Positions 1 through 9,301 of a DNA stretch of 64,000 nucleotides are shown piece after piece. A program made the position numbers and the translations under genes. The stretch lies in NCBI RefSeq assembly GCF_029667115.1, contig NZ_JARUIU010000004.1, forward strand, positions 248,001-312,000, read 5' to 3'. The notes beneath the pieces were generated by a model. The model saw only the letters and a program-made list of their open reading frames with translations. It had not been told where the DNA came from and did not search any database. Positions within the stretch are counted from its first letter, which is position 1. Each line of letters begins with the position of its first letter. The stretch is from Jeotgalibacillus sp. ET6. GTDB taxonomy: Bacteria; Bacillota; Bacilli; Bacillales; Jeotgalibacillaceae.

Positions 1-879
1 ATGAAAGTAAGGAAAGCGATTATCCCAGCAGCCGGATTGGGTACGAGATTTTTACCAGCCACTAAAGCCATGCCGAAAGAAATGCTGCCAATCGTAGACA
101 AACCGACCATACAGTACATTGTAGAAGAAGCCATCGAATCAGGGATTGAAGACATCATTATTGTTACAGGTAAAGGGAAAAGAGCGATAGAAGATCATTT
201 TGATCATTCCTTTGAGCTTGAACAAACCCTTTATGAAAAAGGGAAATTTGATTTGCTGGATGAAGTTCAAAAATCCTCCAGGCTGGTAGACATTCACTAC
301 ATACGTCAAAAGGAGCCGAAAGGACTTGGACATGCAATCTGGTGTGCACGCAAATTCATCGGCAACGAACCTTTTGCTGTACTCTTAGGCGATGACATTG
401 TTCAGGCTGAAAAGCCCTGTTTAAAGCAATTAATGGAGCAATATAGTCGCTACAATGCATCGATTATTGGGGTTCAGCCGGTTCGGGAAGAGGACGTCTC
501 AAGGTATGGAATTGTAGATGGCAGTCTGATGGATGAGGGTTTATACAATGTGCGGGAGCTAGTAGAAAAGCCAAATCTTAAGGACGCACCATCCAATCTC
601 GCAATCCTTGGGCGGTATATATTAAGTCCAACCATTATGGACATATTAAGCTGCCAAAAGCCAGGCGCAGGAAATGAAATTCAATTAACGGATGCCATCT
701 CTCAACTTAATAAAAAGGAAGCTGTGTACGCCTATGAATTTGAAGGCGACCGCTATGATGTAGGGGAAAAGATGGGCTTCATTCAGACAACGATTGAATT
801 TGCTTTGAAGAGAGAGGAATTGCGTTATGATTTGCTAGCCTATTTATCCGAAATTATGGATAGGGAAAAAACAAAATAA
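1..879 (+). CDS. galU: UTP--glucose-1-phosphate uridylyltransferase
   Basis: Makes UDP-glucose from UTP and glucose-1-phosphate in the cytoplasm, supplying sugar donors for the EPS genes downstream and for UDP-galactose via galE. The N-terminal nucleotide-binding signature ([17 protein letters not shown], residues 11-27) and a later VEKP motif are intact. The 292-aa length is what I expect for Bacillus GtaB/GalU. The ATG is the first base of the window, so its promoter and ribosome site are not visible. The next gene starts 18 bp after the stop, which suggests co-transcription with the EPS operon. A second galU copy elsewhere in the genome is possible. Confidence 0.96.
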   Translation: MKVRKAIIPAAGLGTRFLPATKAMPKEMLPIVDKPTIQYIVEEAIESGIEDIIIVTGKGKRAIEDHFDHSFELEQTLYEKGKFDLLDEVQKSSRLVDIHYIRQKEPKGLGHAIWCARKFIGNEPFAVLLGDDIVQAEKPCLKQLMEQYSRYNASIIGVQPVREEDVSRYGIVDGSLMDEGLYNVRELVEKPNLKDAPSNLAILGRYILSPTIMDILSCQKPGAGNEIQLTDAISQLNKKEAVYAYEFEGDRYDVGEKMGFIQTTIEFALKREELRYDLLAYLSEIMDREKTK

Positions 880-897
880 TCGAAGGGGGGAATCGAT

Positions 898-2049
898 TTG
901 GGTGGAAAAATACTCTTCACAGCTACTGTTGATTATCATTTTAAAGCGTTTCATCTTCCTTACATGCAGTGGTTTAAGGATCAGGGCTGGGAGGTTCATG
1001 TTGCAGCCAACGGCGGAATCACCTTGCCGGCAGTTGACCGCAAGTATACGATTCCAATTCAGCGTTCCCCCTTCTCTCCGAAAAATATTGAAGCTTATGT
1101 AAAGCTTAAGCGGATTTTAGAGGAGGAAAAGTACGATATCGTTCACTGTCATACTCCGGTAGGAGGGCTTCTCACCAGACTGGCGGCTAAAGATTCACGT
1201 AAAAAAGGAACGAAAATTATCTATACTGCACATGGATTTCACTTTTATAAAGGGGCCCCCCTTAAGAACTGGCTGATCTATTATCCAATAGAAAAATCCA
1301 TGCTGCGCTACACAGATTGTTTAATAACAATTAATCAGGAAGATTATCGATTAGCAAAAGAACGTTTTTACATGATTCATATTGAACATGTTCATGGAGT
1401 AGGAGTAGATACAACTAAATTTATCTCTCTTGAAAAAAGTGAGAAGGTAAAGCTGAAAAAATCACTGGGCTATCAGCCTGATGATTTTTTATTATTTTAT
1501 GCAGCTGAATTTAATCAAAATAAGAATCAGCAATTTCTGCTTCATGCGCTAAGTGTCTTAAACCAGGATTGGGGAAATGTTAAACTGCTGCTGGCAGGAG
1601 AAGGGCCCCTGCTCGAAACATGTAAATCCCAGGCAGAGAAGCTGGGCATTCGTGAACATGTCCGTTTCTTAGGTTTCCAGGAAAATATTCAAACGTGGAC
1701 ACAGGCGAGTGACGCAGCTGTGGCTTCGAGTTTCAGAGAAGGTCTGCCGGTAAATGTAATGGAATCAATGGCATGCGGTCTCCCGGTGGTAGCAGTGGAA
1801 AACCGGGGGCATAGGGAACTCGTTCAAAATGATAAAACCGGCTGGACAGTTGCTCCCGGTGACATTCACACATTTTGCAGCAAACTTACCTTTCTCATGA
1901 AGCAAGTGGAGGCAAGAGAAGAGCTCGGGGCTAATGGAAGACAATTAGTAATGAGCACATACAGTACAGATAAAGTGCTGGGAGAAAAAAGATTGATTTA
2001 TGAGTTGTTTATGGAAAAAAAGGAGGACGCAAAATGGATGGTCCATTAA
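898..2049 (+). CDS. epsD: EpsD-like GT4 glycosyltransferase
   Basis: Cytoplasmic glycosyltransferase, GT-B fold, of the EpsD type used for matrix exopolysaccharide. The N-terminal half has the IVHCHTPVGGLL and TAHGFHFYKGAP motifs typical of this group. The C-terminal half has the GT4 donor site (AGEGPLLE, then SFREGLPVNVMESMACGLPVVA). It starts at TTG 898 with AAGGGGGG just upstream. The 383-aa length is close to Bacillus EpsD. The end overlaps the next gene by 16 bp, so translation is probably coupled. Donor and acceptor sugars cannot be read from the sequence. Confidence 0.88.
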   Translation: MGGKILFTATVDYHFKAFHLPYMQWFKDQGWEVHVAANGGITLPAVDRKYTIPIQRSPFSPKNIEAYVKLKRILEEEKYDIVHCHTPVGGLLTRLAAKDSRKKGTKIIYTAHGFHFYKGAPLKNWLIYYPIEKSMLRYTDCLITINQEDYRLAKERFYMIHIEHVHGVGVDTTKFISLEKSEKVKLKKSLGYQPDDFLLFYAAEFNQNKNQQFLLHALSVLNQDWGNVKLLLAGEGPLLETCKSQAEKLGIREHVRFLGFQENIQTWTQASDAAVASSFREGLPVNVMESMACGLPVVAVENRGHRELVQNDKTGWTVAPGDIHTFCSKLTFLMKQVEAREELGANGRQLVMSTYSTDKVLGEKRLIYELFMEKKEDAKWMVH

Positions 2050-3152
2050 GAGTCCTGCATGCAGTTGTGAATATGAATCGCGGCGGTGCAGAAACCTTTA
2101 TCATGAATTTATATCGAAACGTTGACCGCTCAAAAATTCAGTTTGATTTTCTAACTTGTTACGAAGGAGTATTTGATGAAGAGATCCGTTCAATGGGAGG
2201 CATAGTTTACCGCATTCCTTATGTCACACAGTCAGGACATTTTGCATATGTAAAAAAATTGAATCATTTCTTTCATCATCACAGGCACTACAAAATTGTT
2301 CATTCACATATGGACAAAATGAGTGGACTTGTCCTTAAAGCAGCAGCGGAGGCTGGAATTCCTGCTAGAATTGCGCATAGCCATAATACAAGCAGTGAAG
2401 GAAACTCTTTAATTAGAATGTATAAATGGTTGGCAGGCAGAAATATCCCAAAATATGCAACCGACTTTTACGCGTGTTCATCTAAAGCGGCAGCATGGCT
2501 ATTTCCACATCATTCAAAAACCTATTCTATAATAAAAAACGGAATAGAAAGTGAGCGCTTTGAATTCTCTTTGGAAAACAGAAAAGAGGTTAGAAAGTCT
2601 CTTCAACTGAGAGAAGAATCTTTCTTAGTTGGCCATATTGGAAGATTTAATAAACAAAAAAATCATCTGTTTTTGTTGGATGTTTTCCATGAAACACTTA
2701 AAAACCATCCGGATGCACACCTGTTATTAGTAGGAACTGGAACCTTACAATCTAAAATCGAACAAAAAATAAAATTGCTGGGAATAGAGGATAGGGTTCA
2801 CTTGCTTGGTGTTCGCAACGATATTCCACAGCTGCTGCAGGCCATTGATGTTTTTGCTTTTCCTTCTCTGCATGAAGGTTTGCCCGTTACGCTTATTGAA
2901 GCGCAGTGTTCTGGTGTACCATGCGTAATTTCCAATAATATTACACAAGAAGTTGATTTGGGATGCGGGTTAATTAGGAGACATCCCATTGAGGATCCAA
3001 AGGTATGGGCAGCCGCATTATTATCAACCAGTCAATCTAAGCAGATCAGAAAATCTCAAGCTAAGCTGATTAGTATGCATGGGTACAATATACAAAACAC
3101 AGCCAGCATCACTGAAAACTCCTATTTAAAACTGGGAGGGATGAGCGGGTGA
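2034..3152 (+). CDS. epsF: EpsF-like GT4 glycosyltransferase
   Basis: GT4-family retaining glycosyltransferase of the EpsF type. It begins LRVLHAVVNMNRGGAETF, carries VHSHMDKMSG and AHSHNTSS acceptor-side motifs, and ends with the FPSLHEGLPVTLIEAQCSGVP donor-site block. It overlaps epsD at its start and the next GT gene by 4 bp at its end, so it lies inside an operon. The product of 9302-10456 is a clear paralogue with the same opening motif and domain layout. Polymer specificity is unknown. Confidence 0.87.
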   Translation: MDGPLRVLHAVVNMNRGGAETFIMNLYRNVDRSKIQFDFLTCYEGVFDEEIRSMGGIVYRIPYVTQSGHFAYVKKLNHFFHHHRHYKIVHSHMDKMSGLVLKAAAEAGIPARIAHSHNTSSEGNSLIRMYKWLAGRNIPKYATDFYACSSKAAAWLFPHHSKTYSIIKNGIESERFEFSLENRKEVRKSLQLREESFLVGHIGRFNKQKNHLFLLDVFHETLKNHPDAHLLLVGTGTLQSKIEQKIKLLGIEDRVHLLGVRNDIPQLLQAIDVFAFPSLHEGLPVTLIEAQCSGVPCVISNNITQEVDLGCGLIRRHPIEDPKVWAAALLSTSQSKQIRKSQAKLISMHGYNIQNTASITENSYLKLGGMSG

Positions 3153-4036
3153 AGACTTTAACCATTTTTACACCTTCCTATAATCGTGCTTATTGTTTAA
3201 ATCAATGCTATGAAAGTTTAACTAACCAGACGAATAAAGATTTTATCTGGCTGATTATTGATGATGGATCGACTGATTCTACTAAAGAGTTGGTAGATGA
3301 ATGGATAAAAGAAGAAAAAATCGAGATTAGGTACTATTTTCAGGAAAATCAAGGCATGCATGGAGCTCATAATACTGCCTATGACTTAATTGCTACAGAG
3401 TTAAATGTCTGCATCGACTCCGATGATTGGATGCCCGCTGACGCAGTAGAAAAAATTCTTAGTTGTTGGGAAAAGTTTGGGAGCGACGAAGTCAGCGGTC
3501 TGGTAGGTTTAGATTCATTTAAAAATGGAAAGGTAATCGGAACTCCACTGCCCTATCATTTGAAGCGCTCTACCCTGTTTAATTTATATGCTCGACATGG
3601 CGTAAAAGGAGATAAAAAACTGGTGTACCGCTCGGATCTTACTAAGCGGCATCCTTATCCTCTGTTTGAGGGAGAGAAATATGTAGGACTCGCCTATAAA
3701 TATTATCTTCTTGATCAGGATTTTGAACTGCTGATCCTGAATGAGGTGATATGCACGGTAGAGTATTTACCGGATGGTTCTTCGAGAAATATGTTAAACC
3801 AATATGTTAAAAATCCTCTTGGATTTGCTTTTTATCGTAAAGAATTAATGAAACTGCCCTTTGTAAGTGCTGCTTTTAAGTTCAGACAAGCGATACATTA
3901 CGTATCAAGCAGCATGATGAGCAGAAATAAAGATTTTTTAAAAGAGTCACCTGATCCAGTATTAACACTTTTAGCCATTCCTTTAGGTGCCTTGCTTTAT
4001 TTATACATTTCGGCAAAATCCACAGCAGCTTTGTGA
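3149..4036 (+). CDS. GT2 family glycosyltransferase
   Basis: Inverting GT-A glycosyltransferase. A Rossmann-like N-terminus with TPSYNRAYCLNQC is followed by DDGSTD (residues 38-43) and the metal-binding DSDD (90-93). A hydrophobic segment near the C-terminus (LLAIPLGALLYLYI) may sit at the membrane. It starts at GTG 3149, overlapping the upstream stop by 4 bp. Its position between epsF- and epsG-like genes suggests it adds a sugar to the lipid-linked EPS repeat unit. EpsE/EpsH are the corresponding B. subtilis genes, but I cannot say which is the true counterpart. Confidence 0.85.
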   Translation: MKTLTIFTPSYNRAYCLNQCYESLTNQTNKDFIWLIIDDGSTDSTKELVDEWIKEEKIEIRYYFQENQGMHGAHNTAYDLIATELNVCIDSDDWMPADAVEKILSCWEKFGSDEVSGLVGLDSFKNGKVIGTPLPYHLKRSTLFNLYARHGVKGDKKLVYRSDLTKRHPYPLFEGEKYVGLAYKYYLLDQDFELLILNEVICTVEYLPDGSSRNMLNQYVKNPLGFAFYRKELMKLPFVSAAFKFRQAIHYVSSSMMSRNKDFLKESPDPVLTLLAIPLGALLYLYISAKSTAAL

Positions 4037-4060
4037 ATGTTGTTAAAGGAAGGGTAAACA

Positions 4061-5134
4061 ATGACCATTCTTTGGATAAATCTTCTACTCGTTTTTATGT
4101 TTGCTTTCTTTTCGCGATATGCAGCTATACCAGCAGGACATCCAAATGCAGCCATTCCGGTTCATGCAAACAAACTGTTAGTCATCATGGCAGCCTTAAT
4201 CCTGGTTGTTGTATCCGGTTTACGATCAAACATTGGCGATACATTTAATTATGTAAATATTTATACGAACAATCATTTTACATTGGATTATGTAATGGCC
4301 AACAAAGACATAGGATTTGGTCTCCTGCAGATGGTGTTGCAGCAAATCTCAAGAGATCCTCAGGTCATGATCTTCACCACCGCTTTATTTACAAATGTAT
4401 TAATCGTGATGGTCTTATTCCGTTATTCAAGAATGATTGAAGTGAGCCTTTTTGTTTATATCACAGGAGGGTTGTTTCTTATTTCGATGAACGGGATCAG
4501 GCAGACATTGGCTGCTGCGCTGGCATTTTGTGCAACCAAATTTTTAATTAATGGGAATTTTGCAGGGTATGCCACTATTGTAGTCTTTGCTTCATTTATT
4601 CACCAAAGTGCACTGGTCCTGCTGCCGATCTACTTTATTGTCCGTACAAGACCCTGGTCAAAAGCAACAATTGGAGTCATCCTGCTGTCAGTTGCTGCTG
4701 TTATTGGATTTGAACAATTTACTTCCATTCTCTTCACAGCACTTGAAGATACCCAGTATGCCGCCTATAAGGATTTTGATGAAGGAGGAGCCAATGCCCT
4801 CCGTGTACTGGTCAGTGGTGTACCGCTTTTAATCGCTTACTTAGGCAGAGAAAAGCTTAAGACTATTTTTCCTCAAAGTGACGTCATTGTAAATATGGCG
4901 CTGCTAAGTGTCGTGTTTATGGTGGTCTCTACACAGAGCTGGATCTTTGCACGATTTTCAATCTATTTCAATTTATATCAGCTCATTCTTATTTCCTGGA
5001 TCGTGAAACTATTTAGAGAAAAGGATGAAAAATTTATTTATTTTATGATACTCGTTTTGTATCTTGCCTTTTACTATTACGAAAATGTTGTCAGTCTGAA
5101 CATTTTATACAAAAGCAATTTTTTGTACTTATAA
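4061..5134 (+). CDS. epsG: EpsG-like EPS polymerase (integral membrane)
   Basis: Polytopic membrane protein of the EpsG/Wzy type, proposed to polymerise EPS repeat units on the outer face of the membrane. Many hydrophobic segments run along the 357 aa, and the loop SGLRSNIGDTFNYVNIY near residue 55 matches the conserved R-x-x-IG-D-x-x-Y region of EpsG proteins. The ribosome site AAGGAAGGG lies 5 to 10 bp before ATG 4061. An overlapping ORF at 4033 in another frame is a shadow. It follows the GT2 gene closely and precedes galE. Confidence 0.85.
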   Translation: MTILWINLLLVFMFAFFSRYAAIPAGHPNAAIPVHANKLLVIMAALILVVVSGLRSNIGDTFNYVNIYTNNHFTLDYVMANKDIGFGLLQMVLQQISRDPQVMIFTTALFTNVLIVMVLFRYSRMIEVSLFVYITGGLFLISMNGIRQTLAAALAFCATKFLINGNFAGYATIVVFASFIHQSALVLLPIYFIVRTRPWSKATIGVILLSVAAVIGFEQFTSILFTALEDTQYAAYKDFDEGGANALRVLVSGVPLLIAYLGREKLKTIFPQSDVIVNMALLSVVFMVVSTQSWIFARFSIYFNLYQLILISWIVKLFREKDEKFIYFMILVLYLAFYYYENVVSLNILYKSNFLYL

Positions 5135-5211
5135 CGCAGGATGTCGTGACTTTGGCCAAGCCAAGGTTATTTTTTATGTGAAAAAGATGATTACTGAAGG
5201 AGGAGTTGCTG

Positions 5212-6264
5212 TTGACCATTTTAGTAACAGGCGGCGCAGGCTATATCGGCAGTCATACATGTGTTGAACTTCTAAATAAAGGCTACGACATCATCGTTGC
5301 AGATAATTTCAGCAACAGTCATCCAGAATCACTTAAAAGGGCAGCGGAATTGACAGGGAGATTGTTCAGAGTCGTTCAGCTGGATCTGCAGGACAAATGC
5401 CAGGTTGAAGAGCTATTTTCTGAAAATGAGATCGAATCAGTTATTCATTTTGCAGCGTTCAAAGCAGTAGGAGAATCGATGAAAAATCCTCTTAAGTACT
5501 ATCAGAATAACCTTGCGGGAACGATGGTATTGCTTGAAGCAATGGATCGTTTTAATGTCAAAAAACTGGTCTTCAGTTCTTCAGCCACGGTTTATGGAAA
5601 AGAAGCGGACATACCTATTGCAGAAAAAGAGGAGATAGGTGCAGCTAACCCATATGGTCGTACAAAGCAGATGATTGAAGAGATGCTGAACGATTTGTTT
5701 CAATCTGACCCTAAATGGAGCATTGCTGTGCTGCGCTACTTTAATCCGATCGGTGCACACAAAAGCGGTCGCATCGGAGAAGACCCATCGGGCATACCAA
5801 ATAATTTACTGCCGTATATTGCACAGGTTGCGATTGGAAGAAGAGATCAGCTCATAATTCATGGCGACGATTATGAAACGAAGGACGGTACAGGAATCAG
5901 GGATTACATTCATGTAGTGGATTTAGCGAAAGGGCATTTAAAAGCGCTTGAGAAAATTTCATATACCCCTATATATGAAACCTATAATCTGGGAACCGGA
6001 AAAGGCTACAGCGTGCTTGAGGTAGTTGAAGCGTTTCAAAGAGCATGCGGCAGACCCATTCCTTACACGATTGGAACCAGGCGCGCTGGAGACTCGGCAG
6101 TGTGCTACGCGGATGCTACAAAAGCGAAAAACGAGCTTAATTGGGCAGCCGCTATTGAAATAGATGAAATGTGCGAGGACATATGGAGATGGCAGCAGCA
6201 AAACCCGGAAGGATACGCAAGCGTCGAAGAGACAGCTGGTGTGAAAGAGGCAACAGGCGCATAG
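5212..6264 (+). CDS. galE: UDP-glucose 4-epimerase
   Basis: Interconverts UDP-glucose and UDP-galactose using tightly bound NAD, linking galU to galactose-containing EPS. Extended short-chain dehydrogenase fold: GGAGYIGSH at residues 7-15, SSSATVYG, and catalytic Tyr148 and Lys152 (YGRTK). The open frame extends to TTG 5206, but the GGAGG at 5199-5203 is only 2 bp from that codon and 8 bp from TTG 5212, so I chose TTG 5212. The acidic C-terminal tail (VEETAGVKEATGA) goes slightly beyond the usual family end. Confidence 0.95.
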   Translation: MTILVTGGAGYIGSHTCVELLNKGYDIIVADNFSNSHPESLKRAAELTGRLFRVVQLDLQDKCQVEELFSENEIESVIHFAAFKAVGESMKNPLKYYQNNLAGTMVLLEAMDRFNVKKLVFSSSATVYGKEADIPIAEKEEIGAANPYGRTKQMIEEMLNDLFQSDPKWSIAVLRYFNPIGAHKSGRIGEDPSGIPNNLLPYIAQVAIGRRDQLIIHGDDYETKDGTGIRDYIHVVDLAKGHLKALEKISYTPIYETYNLGTGKGYSVLEVVEAFQRACGRPIPYTIGTRRAGDSAVCYADATKAKNELNWAAAIEIDEMCEDIWRWQQQNPEGYASVEETAGVKEATGA

Positions 6265-6286
6265 AACAGGCGAAAGGACGTTTCAA

Positions 6287-6451
6287 ATGCCAACCCATTC
6301 AATTCTGACCGAAAAACAGCTTTTGGATTTGCTGGTCACATGCTTGCAAAAAGGAAATCAGGATCCATCGCTCTCACTGGAATCTATGGTGAAAGAAATT
6401 GAATACAGGATGCTGAACAGTGGAGTCTCTCATTGGAAACGAACAAATTAA
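6287..6451 (+). CDS. 54-aa small protein, Sda-like helical hairpin (tentative)
   Basis: A short ORF filling the gap between galE and the sugar transferase, with AAAGGA 8-10 bp before ATG 6287. The 54-aa product is soluble and mostly helical: LTEKQLLDLLVTCLQKGN, a short QDPS turn, then LESMVKEIEYRMLNSG. The layout resembles the Sda checkpoint protein (LSDELL-type first helix, E-x-EI-x-x-R in the second helix), but the turn is about two residues longer and identity is low. If related, it could bind a sporulation kinase. The homology is inferred by eye. Its position, spacing and ribosome site make translation likely. Confidence 0.55.
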   Translation: MPTHSILTEKQLLDLLVTCLQKGNQDPSLSLESMVKEIEYRMLNSGVSHWKRTN

Positions 6452-6469
6452 CGTAAGGACAGGATGCAT

Positions 6470-7069
6470 ATGAAGCGATTGCTGGATATCGTGTTATCCC
6501 TCATTCTGCTGGCAGTGTTTTCTCCGGTCATGCTCGTTGTGGCGGCAATCATAGCAGTGAAAATGGGCCGGCCGGTTATTTTTACCCAGCAGCGTCCGGG
6601 ATTGCATGGAAAACCATTTGATGTCATCAAATTCAGAACGATGTTAAACGCAGTTGATTCAAAAGGTCAGCTTCTTTCTGATGAGGAAAGACTGACTCCT
6701 ACTGGAAAATGGGTTCGGAAATATAGTCTGGACGAATTGCCGCAGCTGCTGAATGTACTAAACGGGTCTATGAGTCTGGTAGGTCCAAGACCGCTGCTAA
6801 TGGAATACCTGCCGCTTTATTCGAATGAACAGCTTGTACGGCACCATGTTCGGCCGGGAGTGACCGGATGGGCACAAATTAACGGAAGAAATGCCATTGA
6901 GTGGGAGGAGAAATTCTCTATGGACGTCTGGTACGTCAAACATCAATCCCTTTGGCTGGATAGTAAAATCATGCTGATCACAGTGAAAAAAGTGTTTAAA
7001 AAAGAAGGGGTGACTCAACGTCACCATGCTACCGCAGAAAGATTCACGGGCTCAAAAGATGCGGGTTGA
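6470..7069 (+). CDS. epsL: EpsL-like undecaprenyl-phosphate sugar phosphotransferase
   Basis: Initiating glycosyl-1-phosphate transferase of the bacterial sugar transferase family. It loads the first, usually amino- or diamino-sugar, phosphate onto undecaprenyl phosphate. It has one N-terminal membrane helix (LLDIVLSLILLAVFSPVMLVVAAI) followed by the catalytic block: KFRTM, SLDELPQLLNVLNGSMSLVGPRP, RPGVTGWAQINGRN. The short form (about 200 aa) lacks the extra N-terminal helices of WbaP. An ATG at 6464 is possible, but AAGGACAGGA sits better with ATG 6470. It leads the epsL-epsM-epsN trio. Confidence 0.93.
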   Translation: MKRLLDIVLSLILLAVFSPVMLVVAAIIAVKMGRPVIFTQQRPGLHGKPFDVIKFRTMLNAVDSKGQLLSDEERLTPTGKWVRKYSLDELPQLLNVLNGSMSLVGPRPLLMEYLPLYSNEQLVRHHVRPGVTGWAQINGRNAIEWEEKFSMDVWYVKHQSLWLDSKIMLITVKKVFKKEGVTQRHHATAERFTGSKDAG

Positions 7070-7715
7070 TCAGAAGTTGATTGTAATAGGCGATGGCGGC
7101 CACAGCAGCGTCATTCAGGATCTGATTGATTCAGACAGTACCTATTCTATTCTGGGGATTTTAGATGACCGTTATTCAACCAGCTTTGTGCAGGATGGAA
7201 TTCTGCGCGGCCCGGTTGATGCACTGGGTGAAGTAATTCAAAAGGATTCAAAGCTGGTCATTGCAATTGGGAGCAATAAGATAAGGAAAAAAATAGTCGA
7301 AAGATTAGCAATGCCTGCATCGATGTACGCGACATTGATTCACCCTTCCTCTTTTGTGAGCAAACGGGCTGTTGTGGAAAATGGCACAGTGGTGATGCCT
7401 AAAGCAGTCATTAATGCGGGTGCAGTCATTGGTGCTCATTCCATCGTTAATTCAGGAAGCCTTGTTGAGCATGACTGTTGTCTAGCTCCATACGTGCATG
7501 TATGTCCCGGCTCCACGCTGACAGGCGCAGTGACAGTAGGTGAGGGCACCCAGATTTCAGCGGGAGCGACGCTCGTTCCGGGAGTCAGCATTGGAGAGTG
7601 GTCCGTTATCGCAGCTGGGGCTGTCGTGACACAATCCATACCCGCATACAGGATGGCAGCAGGATGTCCGGCCGAAATAAAAAAAAGAATCGACAGCAGA
7701 GAGCGGATTTTGTAG
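7026..7715 (+). CDS. epsM: EpsM-like sugar O/N-acetyltransferase
   Basis: Left-handed beta-helix acetyltransferase of the PglD/NeuD type. It is expected to acetylate the amino group made by the next gene's product, giving an N,N'-diacetyl bacillosamine-like sugar. An N-terminal Rossmann-like domain (LIVIGDGGHSS) precedes hexapeptide repeats from about residue 95, with the catalytic His region VEHDCCLAP. The start is uncertain: ATG 7026 has GGGGTGA 13 bp upstream, while ATG 7059 fits family length but has no ribosome site. It overlaps epsL, consistent with one operon. Confidence 0.9.
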   Translation: MLPQKDSRAQKMRVDQKLIVIGDGGHSSVIQDLIDSDSTYSILGILDDRYSTSFVQDGILRGPVDALGEVIQKDSKLVIAIGSNKIRKKIVERLAMPASMYATLIHPSSFVSKRAVVENGTVVMPKAVINAGAVIGAHSIVNSGSLVEHDCCLAPYVHVCPGSTLTGAVTVGEGTQISAGATLVPGVSIGEWSVIAAGAVVTQSIPAYRMAAGCPAEIKKRIDSRERIL

Positions 7716-7730
7716 AAAGGGGCATGTAAT

Positions 7731-8900
7731 TTGAAGAATTCAAAAATATATCTTTCACCGCCGCATATGAGCGGGAACGAACGTGATCTAATCAAGGAAG
7801 CTTTTGAAACAAATTGGATCGCGCCGCTTGGACCTCATGTAGATGCTTTTGAACGGGAGGTGGCATCATTTGTAGGGAAGAAAGCAGCTGTGGCAGTGGT
7901 TTCAGGAACCGCCGCTATCCATTTATCATTGGCTCTTCTGGACATCAAGTCCGGGGATAAAGTCTTTTGTTCTTCTCTCACCTTTGTCGCAAGCGCCAAT
8001 CCGATTCTTTATCAGGGAGCCGAACCTGTTTTCATTGATTCAGAACCCGATACATGGAATATGTCACCTCAGGCATTAGAGCGGGCAATGGAAGAATATT
8101 ATTTACAAAATAATCTTCCAAAAGCAGTGATTGTAGTCAATCTTTACGGGCAAAGTGCCAAGATGGATGAAATCATCGAAATTTGTGACCGGTTTGAGGT
8201 CCCAATTGTGGAGGACGCGGCAGAATCATTCGGCTCCACCTTTAAGGGAAAGCCAAGCGGAAGCTTTGGGAAGTATGGAGTGTTCTCATTTAACGGCAAT
8301 AAAATTATTACAACCTCAGGGGGAGGAATGCTGGTATCCGACGATGAAGAAGCGATCGAACGTGCACGATTTCTCGCCACTCAGGCAAGAGATCAGGCCT
8401 CCCATTATCAGCACAGCCAAATGGGCTACAACTACCGAATGAGCAATATTCTAGCTGGCCTGGGGATTGCACAGCTTCAAGTACTTGAGCTTAGGGTAGC
8501 AGCACGCAGAAAAATTTTCAATCGCTATCAAAAAGAGCTGGGAGCTTTGCCGGGAGTTACGTTCATGCCGGAGCTTGAGCAAACCAAAACCAATCGGTGG
8601 CTATCTACTCTTACGATTGACGAGGAGCTAACCAGCGTGTCCGTTAAGCAGATTCTTACACACTTGGAGAAGAATTATATAGAAGCAAGACAAGTATGGA
8701 AGCCGCTCCATCTGCAGCCGCTCTTTGAAGGAAATAAATATTTTCCTCATAGCATCGAGGAGAGCATTTCAGACAATTTGTTCGATACCGGCATCTGTTT
8801 GCCATCCGGCTCAAGTCTAACAGAAGATGATCAAACGAGAGTCATTGAACAGTTTAAAGAAGCGCTGCAAAACGCTGTGGTAAACCAGGTTGTCCTATAA
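7731..8900 (+). CDS. epsN: EpsN-like PLP-dependent sugar aminotransferase
   Basis: DegT/DnrJ/EryC1/StrS aminotransferase. It transfers an amino group to a UDP-4-keto sugar, the step before EpsM acetylation. PLP Lys191 lies in FSFNGNKIITTSGGG, and the phosphate-binding VVSGTAAIHLSL is at 57-68. The start is TTG 7731 with AAAGGGG upstream. The 389-aa length matches the family. The 4,6-dehydratase that should make its substrate (the EpsC-type enzyme) is not in the window and may lie left of position 1. Confidence 0.93.
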   Translation: MKNSKIYLSPPHMSGNERDLIKEAFETNWIAPLGPHVDAFEREVASFVGKKAAVAVVSGTAAIHLSLALLDIKSGDKVFCSSLTFVASANPILYQGAEPVFIDSEPDTWNMSPQALERAMEEYYLQNNLPKAVIVVNLYGQSAKMDEIIEICDRFEVPIVEDAAESFGSTFKGKPSGSFGKYGVFSFNGNKIITTSGGGMLVSDDEEAIERARFLATQARDQASHYQHSQMGYNYRMSNILAGLGIAQLQVLELRVAARRKIFNRYQKELGALPGVTFMPELEQTKTNRWLSTLTIDEELTSVSVKQILTHLEKNYIEARQVWKPLHLQPLFEGNKYFPHSIEESISDNLFDTGICLPSGSSLTEDDQTRVIEQFKEALQNAVVNQVVL

Positions 8901-8924
8901 ATAAGAAACAATGGGGTACTTAAG

Positions 8925-9260
8925 ATGATTGGGAAAAATATCATACAACTACGAAAAGAAAAAGGATTAACCTTATCCGAGCTCGCTGAAAAAGCAGGGG
9001 TATCAAAATCTTATCTTAGCAATATTGAACGGAATCTAAAACATAATCCATCCATTCATGTTATGGAGAAAATATCATCTGTACTAGGAGTGGAATTGAA
9101 ATTTTTATTAGACGAATCATCCAGTGACAGACTATCGGAAGATTATAAATTCAATCAGTTTTGGAATGAATTGAAGGAAAATGTGACGACAGAAGATGAA
9201 CTGAAAGAATATCAATTGGTGCTGGAATTTATGAAGTGGAGAAAACAACAGAAAAGATAA
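8925..9260 (+). CDS. sinR: SinR-like XRE transcriptional repressor
   Basis: A 111-aa protein, the same length as B. subtilis SinR and with the same two-part layout. The N-terminal XRE helix-turn-helix (LRKEKGLTLSELAEKAGVSK, then SYLSNIERNLKHNPS) is the DNA-binding half. The C-terminal helical hairpin ends LVLEFMKWRKQQKR, like SinR's SinI-binding domain. SinR represses matrix genes by binding GTTCTYT repeats; two such operators lie at 15535 and 15604. It sits between epsN and a GT gene, with no sinI next to it. It could be the SinR orthologue or a SlrR-like paralogue; SlrR is longer. Confidence 0.88.
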   Translation: MIGKNIIQLRKEKGLTLSELAEKAGVSKSYLSNIERNLKHNPSIHVMEKISSVLGVELKFLLDESSSDRLSEDYKFNQFWNELKENVTTEDELKEYQLVLEFMKWRKQQKR

Positions 9261-9301
9261 AGGTAAAATAACTATTTCTCATCAGATAAGGGTGTGGTTC
9301 A

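Noticed and set aside
8925-9260. SlrR instead of SinR
   Set aside because: The length (111 aa) and C-terminal WRKQQKR-type end match SinR; SlrR proteins are about 150 aa. Not fully excluded.
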